DNA of 64,000 nucleotides from Formosa sp. Hel3_A1_48 (GCF_001735715.1 NZ_CP017259.1:865501-929500), one strand, 5' to 3'. Positions 54,146 to 63,672 are shown, counted from the stretch's first letter. The notes: generated by a model from the sequence alone, not told the origin. Translations and numbers: made by a program.

Positions 54146-55635
54146 TGCTCTTAGAGTCTATCATCATTGTTGTATATTCAACAGCGCTCATCCTAATATT
54201 CATGTATGCGCTTGCCCAATTGAACCTACTGTTCAACTACTTAGGCGCCCCTAAGTCCAGCTCCCAGGATGAAAAATTCGATTTATCTAATCCAGATCAA
54301 GTACCATTTGTTACTATTCAGCTTCCAGTATACAACGAGATGTATGTAATGGAACGCCTTCTGGACAATATTGTCAAATTAGAGTATCCAAGTCATAAAC
54401 TTGAGATTCAAGTCTTGGACGACTCGACAGATGAATCAATCGAAACCACATCAGAACAAATAACACGTCTACAAGATAAGGGGTTTAATATTCAACATAT
54501 AAGAAGAGAAAATAGAACAGGTTTCAAAGCAGGAGCACTAAAGGAGGGTCTAACTGTGGCAAAAGGTGAATATATAGCTATTTTTGACGCCGATTTTCTC
54601 CCAAAATCTGATTGGCTAAAGCGTACTATTCCCTACTTCAAAAATGATAAAATAGGTGTTGTTCAAACACGTTGGGGACACATCAATAGGGACTATTCTG
54701 TGCTTACAAGAGTGCAAGCATTTGCACTTGATGCACATTTCACTTTAGAACAAGTAGGGCGAAATACAAAAGGCCACTTTATAAACTTTAATGGGACGGC
54801 AGGTATCTGGCGTAAGGAATGTATTATTGATGCCGGTAACTGGGAAGGCGATACACTGACCGAAGATTTAGATTTAAGCTATCGTGCGCAATTGAAAAAT
54901 TGGGAATTCAAATATTTAGAGCATGTAGAAACCCCCGCCGAACTGCCTGTGGTGATCAGTGCCGCACGATCACAACAATTTCGCTGGAACAAAGGGGGGG
55001 CTGAAAATTTTAGAAAAATGATTGGGCGTGTATTTTCCAGCAAAAACTTATCTCTAAAAACGAAAATCCACGGCATGTTGCACTTGCTCAACAGTACGAT
55101 GTTTTTGAATGTACTTATCGTGGGAATTCTAAGCATCCCAATGTTGTATATCAAAAATGAATATGCTCACTTGAAAGCTTATTTTTATGTGATGAGTTTC
55201 TTTGTTATAAGTACGCTCATATTTTTTATATGTTACTGGTATATGTACAAAAAGACACACGGTACTTCTCTAAAGAGTTTTGTACAATATATTGTGCTGT
55301 TTTTTACATTTTTTTCCATCGCAATGGGCTTCTCTTTACACAATTCTATCGCTGTTATTGAAGGTCATATTGGCAAACGAAGTGAGTTTGTTCGTACCCC
55401 AAAATTCAACATGAATTCGCTAACCGACAGTTGGAAAAATAATAAATATATTCGCAAAAAACCATCACTGAATGTTGTTTTAGAAGGGCTTTTGATGCTG
55501 TATTTTGCTTTTGGTATGTACAGTGCTTTTATTGTCGGCGATCAAGGTGGAGACTTTGGTTTATTCCCATTCCACTTGATGTTGTTTGTTGGCTTTGGCT
55601 TTGTGTTTTTTAACTCCCTCAAATCTAAAACTTAA
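54145..55635 (+). CDS. Membrane family 2 glycosyltransferase (cellulose-synthase-like)
   Basis: 496 residues. One N-terminal helix (about 1-28), a large cytosolic GT2 domain (about 45-290) and four C-terminal helices (about 310-495). Motifs: VTIQLPVYNEMYVMERLLDN, QVLDDSTDESIETT, FDADFLPKSDWLKR (DxD), TEDLDLSYRAQLKNW (catalytic Asp) and QQFRWNKGGAENF (the QxxRW-type motif). This is the processive-type core, also found in glucosylceramide-synthase and mannan-synthase relatives. The product is unknown; a membrane glycolipid or glycan is likely. Confidence 0.88.
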   Translation: MLLESIIIVVYSTALILIFMYALAQLNLLFNYLGAPKSSSQDEKFDLSNPDQVPFVTIQLPVYNEMYVMERLLDNIVKLEYPSHKLEIQVLDDSTDESIETTSEQITRLQDKGFNIQHIRRENRTGFKAGALKEGLTVAKGEYIAIFDADFLPKSDWLKRTIPYFKNDKIGVVQTRWGHINRDYSVLTRVQAFALDAHFTLEQVGRNTKGHFINFNGTAGIWRKECIIDAGNWEGDTLTEDLDLSYRAQLKNWEFKYLEHVETPAELPVVISAARSQQFRWNKGGAENFRKMIGRVFSSKNLSLKTKIHGMLHLLNSTMFLNVLIVGILSIPMLYIKNEYAHLKAYFYVMSFFVISTLIFFICYWYMYKKTHGTSLKSFVQYIVLFFTFFSIAMGFSLHNSIAVIEGHIGKRSEFVRTPKFNMNSLTDSWKNNKYIRKKPSLNVVLEGLLMLYFAFGMYSAFIVGDQGGDFGLFPFHLMLFVGFGFVFFNSLKSKT

Positions 55636-55646
55636 CATCCTTGACC

Positions 55647-56987
55647 ATGATGTCAAGACCCCATACCAAAAACGCACGCCTCTTTTTTTTGAGCTGCATC
55701 CTATCGGCTCTTGTTTATTTTTACTTTTTACAATCAGTACAGCGGTACGAACATTTGAAACTAAGCCTTTGCGCGGCTTTGCTTTTTGCAGCCTACTATT
55801 ACATATTAAAAACACTAAACAACAATACATTAATTCTGGGAGCAGGACTATTCTTTAGACTTGTGCTGTTATTAAGTATTCCGAATTTATCACAAGATTT
55901 TTACCGTTTTTTATGGGACGGACGAATGGTCCTGAACGGGCTAAACCCTTATTTGTTTACTCCAAAATCTGTCATCAACTCTAGTGAAGCCCTCTTTCCC
56001 CAAATACAACTACTGTATGAAGGCATGGGCCCCCTAAGCGCAAGACACTTTTCTAACTACCCGCCCATACATCAACTACCTTTTGTCATTACAGCTCTGA
56101 TTTCCAGCACATCAATTCTAGGAAGTGTAGTGGGCTTGAGAATGATCATTATCTTAGCCGATATTGGGGTCTTTATTTTTGGAGTGAAACTACTGAAGAC
56201 TCTAAAATTGCCAACTAAAAACATAGCCTATTACTTTCTGAACCCCCTAGTTATTATTGAACTGACTGGGAACCTACATTTTGAAGGGTTAATGCTGTTC
56301 TTTTTAGTTGCTGCTGTCTATTTTTTACAGCAGAATAAGATTCTTCGTTCGGGAATTTTTATGAGTTTTTCTATCCTTACAAAACTCATTCCTGTTCTTT
56401 TTCTACCTCTTTTAATACAACGGCTAGGACGCAAAAACTCCTTGCGCTACTTTGGTGTTATTTTATTGTGTTCATTACTGTTTACTTTACCCTTTTTTGA
56501 AGTTGAATTTTTAAAAAATTACAGCAATACTATCGGACTATGGTTTACGAATTTTGAGTTCAATTCTAGCATATTCGCTCTTAGCAAAAAACTGATGTTG
56601 CAGATTTTCAATCAAAATCTTATGAAGTATATGCCATTTATCGCCCCTTTACTCATGTCAATTGTACTGCTTTGTTTTGTACGTCTAAAAAAAACTACAA
56701 CAGCAGGAATACTTCATTTGTTTTTATGGGTTTTGACCATCTATTATCTATGTTCCACAACGATACATCCTTGGTATATTTGCGCTTTAGTTTTGTTGTG
56801 TTGTTTTACTAAATACCGATTTGCTTTAGTATGGAGTGGCACCATCTTTTTGAGCTACTTTGCTTATCAGCAGGATTTAGTAAGTGATAATAGTTTGTGG
56901 GAAGCGGTGGAATATTTTAGTGTTGGAGCTTATATGCTGTATGAACTTAGCAACGCTAAGGGACTTAGAGCATCATCATCAAGCTAA
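55647..56987 (+). CDS. GT-C family membrane mannosyltransferase-like protein
   Basis: 446 residues from ATG 55647 (an in-frame TTG at 55641 adds two residues). About 10-12 membrane helices. The first large periplasmic loop holds LSQDFYRFLWDGRMVLNGLNPY, with the acidic/Arg residues typical of GT-C (GT87/DUF2029-like) enzymes. A late periplasmic site is STTIHPWYI. These use polyprenyl-phosphate sugars, which would fit the DPM-synthase-like gene two positions upstream. Its last 23 bp overlap the convergent pseudouridine synthase gene. Confidence 0.8.
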   Translation: MMSRPHTKNARLFFLSCILSALVYFYFLQSVQRYEHLKLSLCAALLFAAYYYILKTLNNNTLILGAGLFFRLVLLLSIPNLSQDFYRFLWDGRMVLNGLNPYLFTPKSVINSSEALFPQIQLLYEGMGPLSARHFSNYPPIHQLPFVITALISSTSILGSVVGLRMIIILADIGVFIFGVKLLKTLKLPTKNIAYYFLNPLVIIELTGNLHFEGLMLFFLVAAVYFLQQNKILRSGIFMSFSILTKLIPVLFLPLLIQRLGRKNSLRYFGVILLCSLLFTLPFFEVEFLKNYSNTIGLWFTNFEFNSSIFALSKKLMLQIFNQNLMKYMPFIAPLLMSIVLLCFVRLKKTTTAGILHLFLWVLTIYYLCSTTIHPWYICALVLLCCFTKYRFALVWSGTIFLSYFAYQQDLVSDNSLWEAVEYFSVGAYMLYELSNAKGLRASSSS

Positions 56988-57723
56988 GTTCTTGTGCCGA
57001 AAGGTGTTTCCAATGTCCTCTTGGTAAATCCTTTTTAGTAAGCGGCCCAATAGATACACAATCAATTTTTTCAATTTCGTAGTTAAAATGTGTAAAAATT
57101 GTTCGTAAAAGAGTATTGCCTGTATTTTTAATCTTAATTCCAATTTCATTCTTCTTAGCGCCTTCAACATAACTAATGGCTTCAACCCGAATGAGTTTCC
57201 CTTTGTGCTTAAAGCCTTCCTGAATTTGTTTAAGATGCTCAAACTGTAAAGGACTGTCTAGTGTTACTTGAAAAAGACGCGCCACGCCATGTTTGGAGTT
57301 CGTAAATTTAGCATGTAGCTTTTCGTCATTGGTAAATAAAATTAAACCAAGCGAATTTCTCCCCAAACGCCCAATGGGCCGAATTTTAGAAGACGTTGCC
57401 TTAGCAACTAAATCCATTACTGTTCGCCCTTTTCCTTCACTTGTAGTGGTAGCAAATCCTTTGGGCTTGTTCAATAAAACATAAGCCTTTTGCTCTGGGT
57501 TAATTCGCGCACCATCAAAACGAACGTCGTCATCTGGTTTTACTTTATAACCCATTTCGGTGACCACTTTACCATTCACAGTCACATTGCCAATACTAAT
57601 GAACATATCAGCCTCTCGGCGGGAACAAATTCCCGAATTTGAAATAAATTTATTCAATCGAATACGTTGGGAATTCTCTTTATCCTTACTGACTGACGGT
57701 TTTATTTTATCTCTGTTTTTCAC
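56965..57723 (-). CDS. RsuA/RluB-family pseudouridine synthase with altered catalytic motif
   Basis: 252 residues. S4 RNA-binding domain at about 20-85 (IRLNKFISNSGICSRREAD) and a PseudoU_synth_2 domain after it (YVLLNKPKGFATTTSEGKGR, then ARLFQVTLDSPLQFEHLKQI). The catalytic signature normally reads GRLDxxTxGLLLFTND; here it is GRLGRNSLGLILFTND (codon GGG at the Asp position). The usual nucleophilic Asp is thus absent. It either uses another residue or has lost activity. The start is GTG at 57723. Target in related enzymes: 23S rRNA. Confidence 0.85.
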   Translation of the reverse strand: MKNRDKIKPSVSKDKENSQRIRLNKFISNSGICSRREADMFISIGNVTVNGKVVTEMGYKVKPDDDVRFDGARINPEQKAYVLLNKPKGFATTTSEGKGRTVMDLVAKATSSKIRPIGRLGRNSLGLILFTNDEKLHAKFTNSKHGVARLFQVTLDSPLQFEHLKQIQEGFKHKGKLIRVEAISYVEGAKKNEIGIKIKNTGNTLLRTIFTHFNYEIEKIDCVSIGPLTKKDLPRGHWKHLSAQELSLMMML

Positions 57724-57781
57724 TAATACGGTTAATTTTTTTCAAAGGTACAGTATAAAATAGGATCTGTTGGCGCTGTTC

Positions 57782-58684
57782 CTAAAAAATCTTGTTGATT
57801 ATTAATGCTGGGTCCAGTAATATGATACTCAAAACTCCTAAAAAAATCAAGAGTTTCAACATATTATGTGCAAGATTATAATGCTTGTGTGATATGGTAA
57901 GCCAAATTATAGATAAACAGATAATCAAGGTAAGAATTGAATATAGAAAAAAGTAGTCCATCAGGCCTAAATCAAAATTGAGCACTAAAAACAGGCTTAC
58001 TGCTGTGTTGATCAAAACCATTAAAGTGAATATCCATTTGGTAAGACTCTCGCCATACACCACGGGAACTGTTTGGTAGTCTAGAGCCAAATCTCCTTTA
58101 ATATTCTCTAAGTCCTTAATCAACTCGCGCATGGCAAGAATCAGAAACAAATAAAACCCAAAAACATAAATCAACGCATTGTAATTCTTAAAATAAAGAA
58201 AGATGGCAAAAAAAGGACTTATTGAAAGTAGGGCTGAACTAAGGTTACCTATTAGGGGCATTTTTTTTATTTTGTGGGAATAATACCATATTCCAAAAAT
58301 ATAAGTAATAAAAAATAAAACTGCACGAAAAGAAATTGCACTAGCCGCAAGTAAAACTAAAAAGTTCAAAATAACGTAAAGCTTGAGCTTTGTTTGCTGA
58401 CTAACCATGCGGTCCAAAATAAATTTCTGAGGCCTATTTATTATATCTTTTTCTTGATCGTAAAAGTTGTTAATAATATAACCTGAGGCCACAGCTCCAA
58501 TAGTCGCTAAAACTACTGCTAAGAGAAATGGATCCAGAAGGACATCAAAAATTGGGGTGTTTGGCGCTAATATAAATACAGACGTTAGGTATTGCGCAAG
58601 GATAATCAATCCAATATTGTAGCCACGGACAACAGAAAACATGCTAAAAACCTTTAGCAGTGTATGTTTAAAATTGGATTGCAT
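57782..58684 (-). CDS. UbiA family prenyltransferase
   Basis: 300 residues, about nine membrane helices in the inner membrane. First Asp-rich motif: NNFYDQEKDIINRPQKFI (about residues 70-87). The second Asp region is near RELIKDLENIKGDLALDYQT. It is similar to geranylgeranylglycerol-phosphate-type UbiA members seen in flavobacteria next to mevalonate genes. It transfers a polyprenyl group to a small acceptor that cannot be identified here. It starts 10 bp after the mevalonate kinase gene. Confidence 0.85.
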   Translation of the reverse strand: MQSNFKHTLLKVFSMFSVVRGYNIGLIILAQYLTSVFILAPNTPIFDVLLDPFLLAVVLATIGAVASGYIINNFYDQEKDIINRPQKFILDRMVSQQTKLKLYVILNFLVLLAASAISFRAVLFFITYIFGIWYYSHKIKKMPLIGNLSSALLSISPFFAIFLYFKNYNALIYVFGFYLFLILAMRELIKDLENIKGDLALDYQTVPVVYGESLTKWIFTLMVLINTAVSLFLVLNFDLGLMDYFFLYSILTLIICLSIIWLTISHKHYNLAHNMLKLLIFLGVLSIILLDPALIINKIF

Positions 58685-58694
58685 CGGGCGTAGT

Positions 58695-59624
58695 TTAGAA
58701 GTTGTAAACGACCTCTAATTTATAGTCTGAAAGCGCTTTACGTGCCTTGTCAATATCTTCAGTAAACCCAAGAATATAACCACCACCACCTGAGCCACAA
58801 AGCTTCAAATAATAATCATTAGATTCAATCCCTGAAGCCCAGAGTTGATGAAACTTCTTCGGAATCATGGGTTTGAAATGACTTAAAACAACCTTAGAAA
58901 GCTGTTTAGTACTTTTAAAAAGAGTGTGCACATCACCAGCTAGAAACGCATCTACACAATGATCGGTATGTTTGATGAACTGATCTTTCAACATCGATCG
59001 GAAACCTTCTTGCTTCATTTTTTGCATAAAAATCTGTACCATTGGAGCCGTTTCGCCTACAACACCACTGTCCAAAAGAAAAACTGTTCCTTTTCCTGTA
59101 GTGTTTTGTGAGGGAATACCCGTAGCCTCAATTTGGTCTTGTGCAGAAATCAAAATAGGAAGACTTAAATAACTATTCAAGGGATCTAATCCAGAAGATT
59201 TACCGTGGAAGAACGATTCCATCTGCGCAAAAATAGTTTTCAATTTTAAAAGTTTGACACGTGTAAGATTTTCAAGAACAGTGACCTTTTCAGTTGCATA
59301 TTTATCATAAATAGCCGCTACTAAAGCCCCACTACTGCCCACACCATAGCCTTGAGGTATAGAAGAGTCAAAGTACATCCCATTAGAAATATCTTTTTGC
59401 ATTTGTTCAAAATTGAACTGCCCTACAGTATTGTCTAAGGTTTTTAAATATATTAAATATTCAGAAAGAATAGTATTAGACTCAAGGGATTCAGCCGAAG
59501 GGTTATGGTCAGACTTCAAAGCCCCTTTATAGAAATTATAAGGAATAGATAAACCCTTGGAATCTTTGATGATTCCATATTCGCCGAAAAGTAAAATCTT
59601 GGAATAAAAAAGTGGTCCTTTCAT
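58695..59624 (-). CDS. Mevalonate kinase-like GHMP kinase
   Basis: 309 residues. KILLFGEYGIIKDSKGLSIP at the N-terminus (GHMP substrate region), the ATP loop GYGVGSSGALVAAIYDKYA (about 90-108) and the C-terminal GSGGGGYILGFT loop. It phosphorylates mevalonate in the isoprenoid pathway. It lies between the diphosphomevalonate decarboxylase and UbiA genes, all on the minus strand, so the three serve one route to prenyl lipids. Confidence 0.9.
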   Translation of the reverse strand: MKGPLFYSKILLFGEYGIIKDSKGLSIPYNFYKGALKSDHNPSAESLESNTILSEYLIYLKTLDNTVGQFNFEQMQKDISNGMYFDSSIPQGYGVGSSGALVAAIYDKYATEKVTVLENLTRVKLLKLKTIFAQMESFFHGKSSGLDPLNSYLSLPILISAQDQIEATGIPSQNTTGKGTVFLLDSGVVGETAPMVQIFMQKMKQEGFRSMLKDQFIKHTDHCVDAFLAGDVHTLFKSTKQLSKVVLSHFKPMIPKKFHQLWASGIESNDYYLKLCGSGGGGYILGFTEDIDKARKALSDYKLEVVYNF

Positions 59625-59673
59625 ACGGTTTAATCAATTTTAAATACTAATCGCTTAGTGCAAGTCAAATATA

Positions 59674-60756
59674 CTAAATTTTGATTGGTTCTGCACCTAG
59701 CCCAACATGATCAAGAATATACTGACCATTTTGGCAATAAACAGACAACTGATCTTTTATTAAGTGTTCAACTTCAGAGGTGTATTGTTTTGGATACAGA
59801 ACATGTACATTTGCTCCAGCATCTAAAGTAAAGCATACAGGAATCTGCGTTGCTTTTCTAAAAGCCCATATGCTGTTTATGATTTCCAAAGTATTAGGCT
59901 TCATCAAAATAAAATACGGGTCGCTACTCATCATCATAGCATGTAAGCTTAGGGCTTCTTTTTCTACAATTTTCATAAACTCTTGAACAGCACCTGATTC
60001 AAGTATTGGAATCAGCTGGTCCATATGCGTGTGTGCTTGTTCAAAACGAGCCTTTGCGTAGGGATGATTATGCATCAAATTGTGGCCTACAGAGCTGCTC
60101 ACTTGTTTCTCTCCTTTGTCGACCAAAAGAATTGCATCTTGATAGTCTTTAAAAACAGGGTGGACTTCAAACGGAAACTGAAAGCCTACTAAGTCTGAAC
60201 TTCCCAAAATTGAATTGTGTTTTCCCCAAACCACCAATCCACCTTCGATGCTGCGGCAGGCACTCCCTGAGCCTAACCGAGCCAAAAAGGACGCCTTTCG
60301 TTTCAAAAACGCACTGTCCAAATCGACACAAATCAATTCCTCTAAAGCAACAACACAGATGGCCAAAGCACTCATACCAGAAGCCGATGAGGCAATTCCG
60401 GAACTGTGCGGGAATGTATTGCTTGTTTCAATATCGAAATGAAAAGACTTTAAAAAAGGTGCATAGGGCAGGATGCGCTCAAAAAACTGCTGAATTTTTG
60501 GTCTAAAATCAGCTTGTTTATTTCCATCCAAGAATACATCAAAAGAAAAATCGTCTGTCGATTTCGGTGAGTAACGTAAAATCGTATTTGTTTTGCAATT
60601 ACTAAGAGTGAAGCTAATAGAGGGGTTAGCTGGAATTTGATGTGGTCTTTTACCCCAATATTTTACCAAAGCTATATTACTGGGCGAAGAGAATCCGATG
60701 GCACCACTGCCAATGTTTTTCGAGGGGGTATTAGGAATAAATTCTTCTACAAGCAT
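59674..60756 (-). CDS. mvaD: Diphosphomevalonate decarboxylase
   Basis: 360 residues. N-terminal SSPSNIALVKYWGKRPHQIP (typical MDD start), the phosphate loop FPHSSGIASSASGMSALAI (about 116-134) and LARLGSGSACRSIEGGLVVW (about 154-173). It makes isopentenyl diphosphate from mevalonate diphosphate with ATP. The upper pathway genes are not in this window. Confidence 0.94.
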   Translation of the reverse strand: MLVEEFIPNTPSKNIGSGAIGFSSPSNIALVKYWGKRPHQIPANPSISFTLSNCKTNTILRYSPKSTDDFSFDVFLDGNKQADFRPKIQQFFERILPYAPFLKSFHFDIETSNTFPHSSGIASSASGMSALAICVVALEELICVDLDSAFLKRKASFLARLGSGSACRSIEGGLVVWGKHNSILGSSDLVGFQFPFEVHPVFKDYQDAILLVDKGEKQVSSSVGHNLMHNHPYAKARFEQAHTHMDQLIPILESGAVQEFMKIVEKEALSLHAMMMSSDPYFILMKPNTLEIINSIWAFRKATQIPVCFTLDAGANVHVLYPKQYTSEVEHLIKDQLSVYCQNGQYILDHVGLGAEPIKI

Positions 60757-60807
60757 AAAAATTTCGGTCTACTACAGCAAAGATACTAACTTCGATTTGT
60801 TTTTTTG

Positions 60808-62019
60808 TTATTTGCTCAATTCTTGTGCTGCCAAATATGCGCCGGTCCAAGCGTTTTGAAAATTAAATCCACCTGTCACACCATCAATATTAATGATTTC
60901 TCCGGCAAAAAACAGATTTTTAAACAACTTGCTTTCGTAGGTTTTAAAATTAATTTCTTTCAGGTCTATCCCCCCTGCTGTTACAAATTCTTCTTTAAAT
61001 GTGCTTTTCCCATGAACCTGGAAAACAGCCTTAGTAAGTTGCTTTGAAAGCGATTGTAGTTGTAATTTATTCAAATCAGCCCAACGCAACTCATCAGCAA
61101 TAGCAGCGGCTTGTACTAACTTAACCCACAACCGTTTTGGAAGTTCAAAAAGAGGGGTGTTGCGTACGAGTTTTTTGGATAATTCTAATTTATTTTTCAT
61201 TAAAACCTCAAGACAAGAAGCGGCATCTTGTTGTATAAAGTTAATTTTAATTTCAAATTTATAATTTAATTGAGCGAGTTCTATTGCCCCAAAAGCAGAC
61301 AGTTTTAAAATTGAAGGAGCGCTCAACCCTGAATGAGTAATCAACAATGGCCCTTCAGAATGTAAAGAAGTTCCCATCACTTCAACGGCAACGTCTTTTG
61401 CAACAACTCCAGGAATATCTTTAAGTCGTGGATCATCGATATCAAAAGTAAAAAGTGATGGCACTGCTGGCGAAATATTGTGCCCAAGAGACTGCAGCAT
61501 CTGCCAAATTTTAGGATTACTCCCTGTTGCTATCATCAGCTTTTTACAATAAAAAACTTCTTTTGTTGTTTCAACGGCCCAAGAGTCGCCTGTTTGACCA
61601 ATAGAACGAACCGCATGATTTTTTTTAAGCTTTATATCATATTTTTGACTCTGTTTAAGAAAACAATCTATTATGGATTGTGAAGAATTTGACTCTGGAA
61701 AAACTCGTCCATCATCTTCAATCTTAAGGGGGACACCACGGGATTCGAACCACGCCATTGTATCTCCAGTCATAAAAGAATGAAACGGTCCCTTCAGCTC
61801 TTTTTGGCCTCTGGGGTAATAAGATGCTAATTCGTTGGGTATAAATTCTGCATGGGTAACATTACAACGTCCACCGCCAGAAACTTTCACTTTGTTTAGT
61901 ACAGATGTCCCGCGCTCCAAAATAGCCACGCTTAAGGCAGGATTCCGTTCGGCGGTATTGATCGCAGCAAAAAAACCAGCAGCACCACCGCCAACCACAA
62001 GCACATCATATTGTTCCAT
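60808..62019 (-). CDS. BaiN/HI0933-family flavoprotein (NAD(P)/FAD-dependent oxidoreductase)
   Basis: 403 residues. FAD-binding Rossmann start VLVVGGGAAGFFAAINTAE (about 6-24), KVKVSGGGRCNVTHAEF (family hallmark), and the C-terminal FAGEIINIDGVTGGFNFQNAW. Length fits. Members reduce unsaturated substrates; the physiological role in flavobacteria is not known. A tRNA-Leu terminator lies just upstream. Confidence 0.92.
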   Translation of the reverse strand: MEQYDVLVVGGGAAGFFAAINTAERNPALSVAILERGTSVLNKVKVSGGGRCNVTHAEFIPNELASYYPRGQKELKGPFHSFMTGDTMAWFESRGVPLKIEDDGRVFPESNSSQSIIDCFLKQSQKYDIKLKKNHAVRSIGQTGDSWAVETTKEVFYCKKLMIATGSNPKIWQMLQSLGHNISPAVPSLFTFDIDDPRLKDIPGVVAKDVAVEVMGTSLHSEGPLLITHSGLSAPSILKLSAFGAIELAQLNYKFEIKINFIQQDAASCLEVLMKNKLELSKKLVRNTPLFELPKRLWVKLVQAAAIADELRWADLNKLQLQSLSKQLTKAVFQVHGKSTFKEEFVTAGGIDLKEINFKTYESKLFKNLFFAGEIINIDGVTGGFNFQNAWTGAYLAAQELSK

Positions 62020-62033
62020 AGGTCAAAAATAAT

Positions 62034-62067
62034 AAAAAAAGCTTCTCAAAGATGAGAAGCTTTTTTT
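62034..62067 (-). terminator. Terminator of tRNA-Leu(UAG)
   Basis: A GCTTCTC/GAGAAGC stem (62041-62047 with 62054-62060), six-base loop and flanking A/T runs of seven on both sides. On the minus strand it directly follows the tRNA; it is also the boundary with the flavoprotein gene. Confidence 0.8.
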
Positions 62068-62071
62068 GCTG

Positions 62072-62153
62072 TGCGGGCGGGGAGACTCGAACTCCCACAC
62101 CTTGCGGCACTAGATCCTAAGTCTAGCGTGTCTACCAATTCCACCACGCCCGC
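62072..62153 (-). tRNA. tRNA-Leu (anticodon UAG)
   Basis: 82 nt on the minus strand, acceptor GCGGGCG/CGCCCGC with discriminator A at 62072. Anticodon stem CTAGA/TCTAG, loop CTTAGGA, giving anticodon TAG. Long variable arm and GTTCGAGTC T-loop present. It is the second leucine tRNA in the window. Confidence 0.97.
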
Positions 62154-62238
62154 TAAATCCTAATTTATAGGGACGCAAATATAAACAATAGTTTATAAAT
62201 TCAAACTGAACAATAGAAAATTATTTAATGGCATTTCG

Positions 62239-62246
62239 TAATTTTG
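62239..62246 (+). promoter_or_regulatory. Candidate -7 element of the M20 dipeptidase gene
   Basis: TAATTTTG fits TAnnTTTG and ends 18 bp before the ATG at 62264. This supports 62264 over the upstream in-frame ATG at 62228. Confidence 0.35.
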
Positions 62247-62263
62247 AAAAAAACAAAAAACCC

Positions 62264-63658
62264 ATGAAAGGACTTAAAACTTATGTTGAAACGCACAAAG
62301 AACGATTTCTAAATGAACTCTTTGATTTACTTAAACTCCCCTCTGTAAGTGCCGATTCTGCTTATGAAAAAGACGTAATCGCAACAGCAAAATTTGTCGC
62401 CAAGAGCTTAGAAAAAGCAGGGTGTACCCAAGTCGAACTGTGTGAAACAAAAGGATATCCAATCGTTTACGCTGAAAAACTGGTCGACCCAAAACTCCCC
62501 ACCGTATTGGTCTATGGACATTACGACGTTCAACCGGCGGACCCTATAGAATTGTGGGACTCACCTCCTTTTGAACCTCTTATAAAAACCACAGAATTAC
62601 ATCCTGAGGGTGCAATTTTTGCACGTGGTGCTTGCGACGACAAAGGCCAAATGTACATGCACATCAAAGCATTAGAGTTTATGACTTCCACAGACCAATT
62701 GCCTTGTAATGTCAAATTTATGATTGAGGGTGAAGAAGAGGTTGGAAGCGAAAACCTGGGTGCTTTTGTTGCAGAACAGAGCGAAAAACTCAGCAATGAT
62801 GTTATTCTTATTTCAGATACAGGCATGATTTCCAAAGATACTCCTTCCATCACCACAGGACTGCGCGGCCTTAGTTACGTAGAAGTTGAAGTTACAGGAC
62901 CAAATCGAGATTTGCACTCTGGAATTTATGGTGGTGCTGTCGCAAACCCAATCAATATTTTATCAAAAATGATTGCTTCACTACACGATGCAAACAACCG
63001 TATTACCATTCCTGGATTTTATGATAAAGTAGAAGAACTATCAAAAGATGAACGTGCAGCTATGGCCGAAGCACCCTTTTCGCTAGAGGATTATAAAAAA
63101 GCACTAAATATCGAGGCTGTATATGGTGAAAATGGTTACAGTACTAATGAACGCAATTCTATCCGGCCTACGCTCGACGTGAATGGAATATGGGGTGGCT
63201 ACACAGGGGAAGGTGCTAAAACAGTCATTGCCAGTAAGGCTTACGCAAAAATTTCGATGCGCTTGGTTCCTAATCAAGACCACCACGAAATAACAGCACT
63301 TTTCAAAACGCATTTTGAATCTATCGCACCTGAGGGCGTTCGCGTAAAAGTCACACCACACCATGGTGGGCAAGGTTATGTAACTCCTATCGACAATATT
63401 GGCTATCAAGCTGCGTCAAAAGCATATTTTGATACTTTTGGTAAAAACCCCATTCCACAACGAGGTGGTGGAAGCATCCCTATTGTTGCTCTTTTTGAAG
63501 AACACCTAAAGAGCAAAACAATCCTCATGGGGTTTGGCCTCAATAGCGATGCCATTCATTCTCCAAACGAGCATTATGGTGTTTTTAATTACCTCAAAGG
63601 CATTGAGACCATTCCATTGTTTTACAAATATTTTGTGGATTTAAAAGAAAGTCGCTAA
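62264..63658 (+). CDS. M20 family dipeptidase
   Basis: 464 residues from ATG 62264. Zinc/catalytic motifs: YGHYDVQPAD (His and Asp), GACDDKGQMYMHIKA (bridging Asp), EGEEEVGSENL (catalytic Glu and zinc Glu), and the C-terminal HSPNEHYGVFNY His. A dimerisation domain lies at about 200-340 (GLRGLSYVEVEVTGPNRDLH). Cytosolic non-specific dipeptidase/carnosinase type. The upstream ATG (62228) would add 12 basic residues and overlap a promoter box, so it is not used. Confidence 0.92.
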   Translation: MKGLKTYVETHKERFLNELFDLLKLPSVSADSAYEKDVIATAKFVAKSLEKAGCTQVELCETKGYPIVYAEKLVDPKLPTVLVYGHYDVQPADPIELWDSPPFEPLIKTTELHPEGAIFARGACDDKGQMYMHIKALEFMTSTDQLPCNVKFMIEGEEEVGSENLGAFVAEQSEKLSNDVILISDTGMISKDTPSITTGLRGLSYVEVEVTGPNRDLHSGIYGGAVANPINILSKMIASLHDANNRITIPGFYDKVEELSKDERAAMAEAPFSLEDYKKALNIEAVYGENGYSTNERNSIRPTLDVNGIWGGYTGEGAKTVIASKAYAKISMRLVPNQDHHEITALFKTHFESIAPEGVRVKVTPHHGGQGYVTPIDNIGYQAASKAYFDTFGKNPIPQRGGGSIPIVALFEEHLKSKTILMGFGLNSDAIHSPNEHYGVFNYLKGIETIPLFYKYFVDLKESR

Positions 63659-63672
63659 TAGGCCCACAGACC

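Noticed and set aside
62228-62263. Upstream ATG of the M20 dipeptidase
   Set aside because: It adds 12 basic residues absent from the family start and would overlap the -7 box at 62239-62246.
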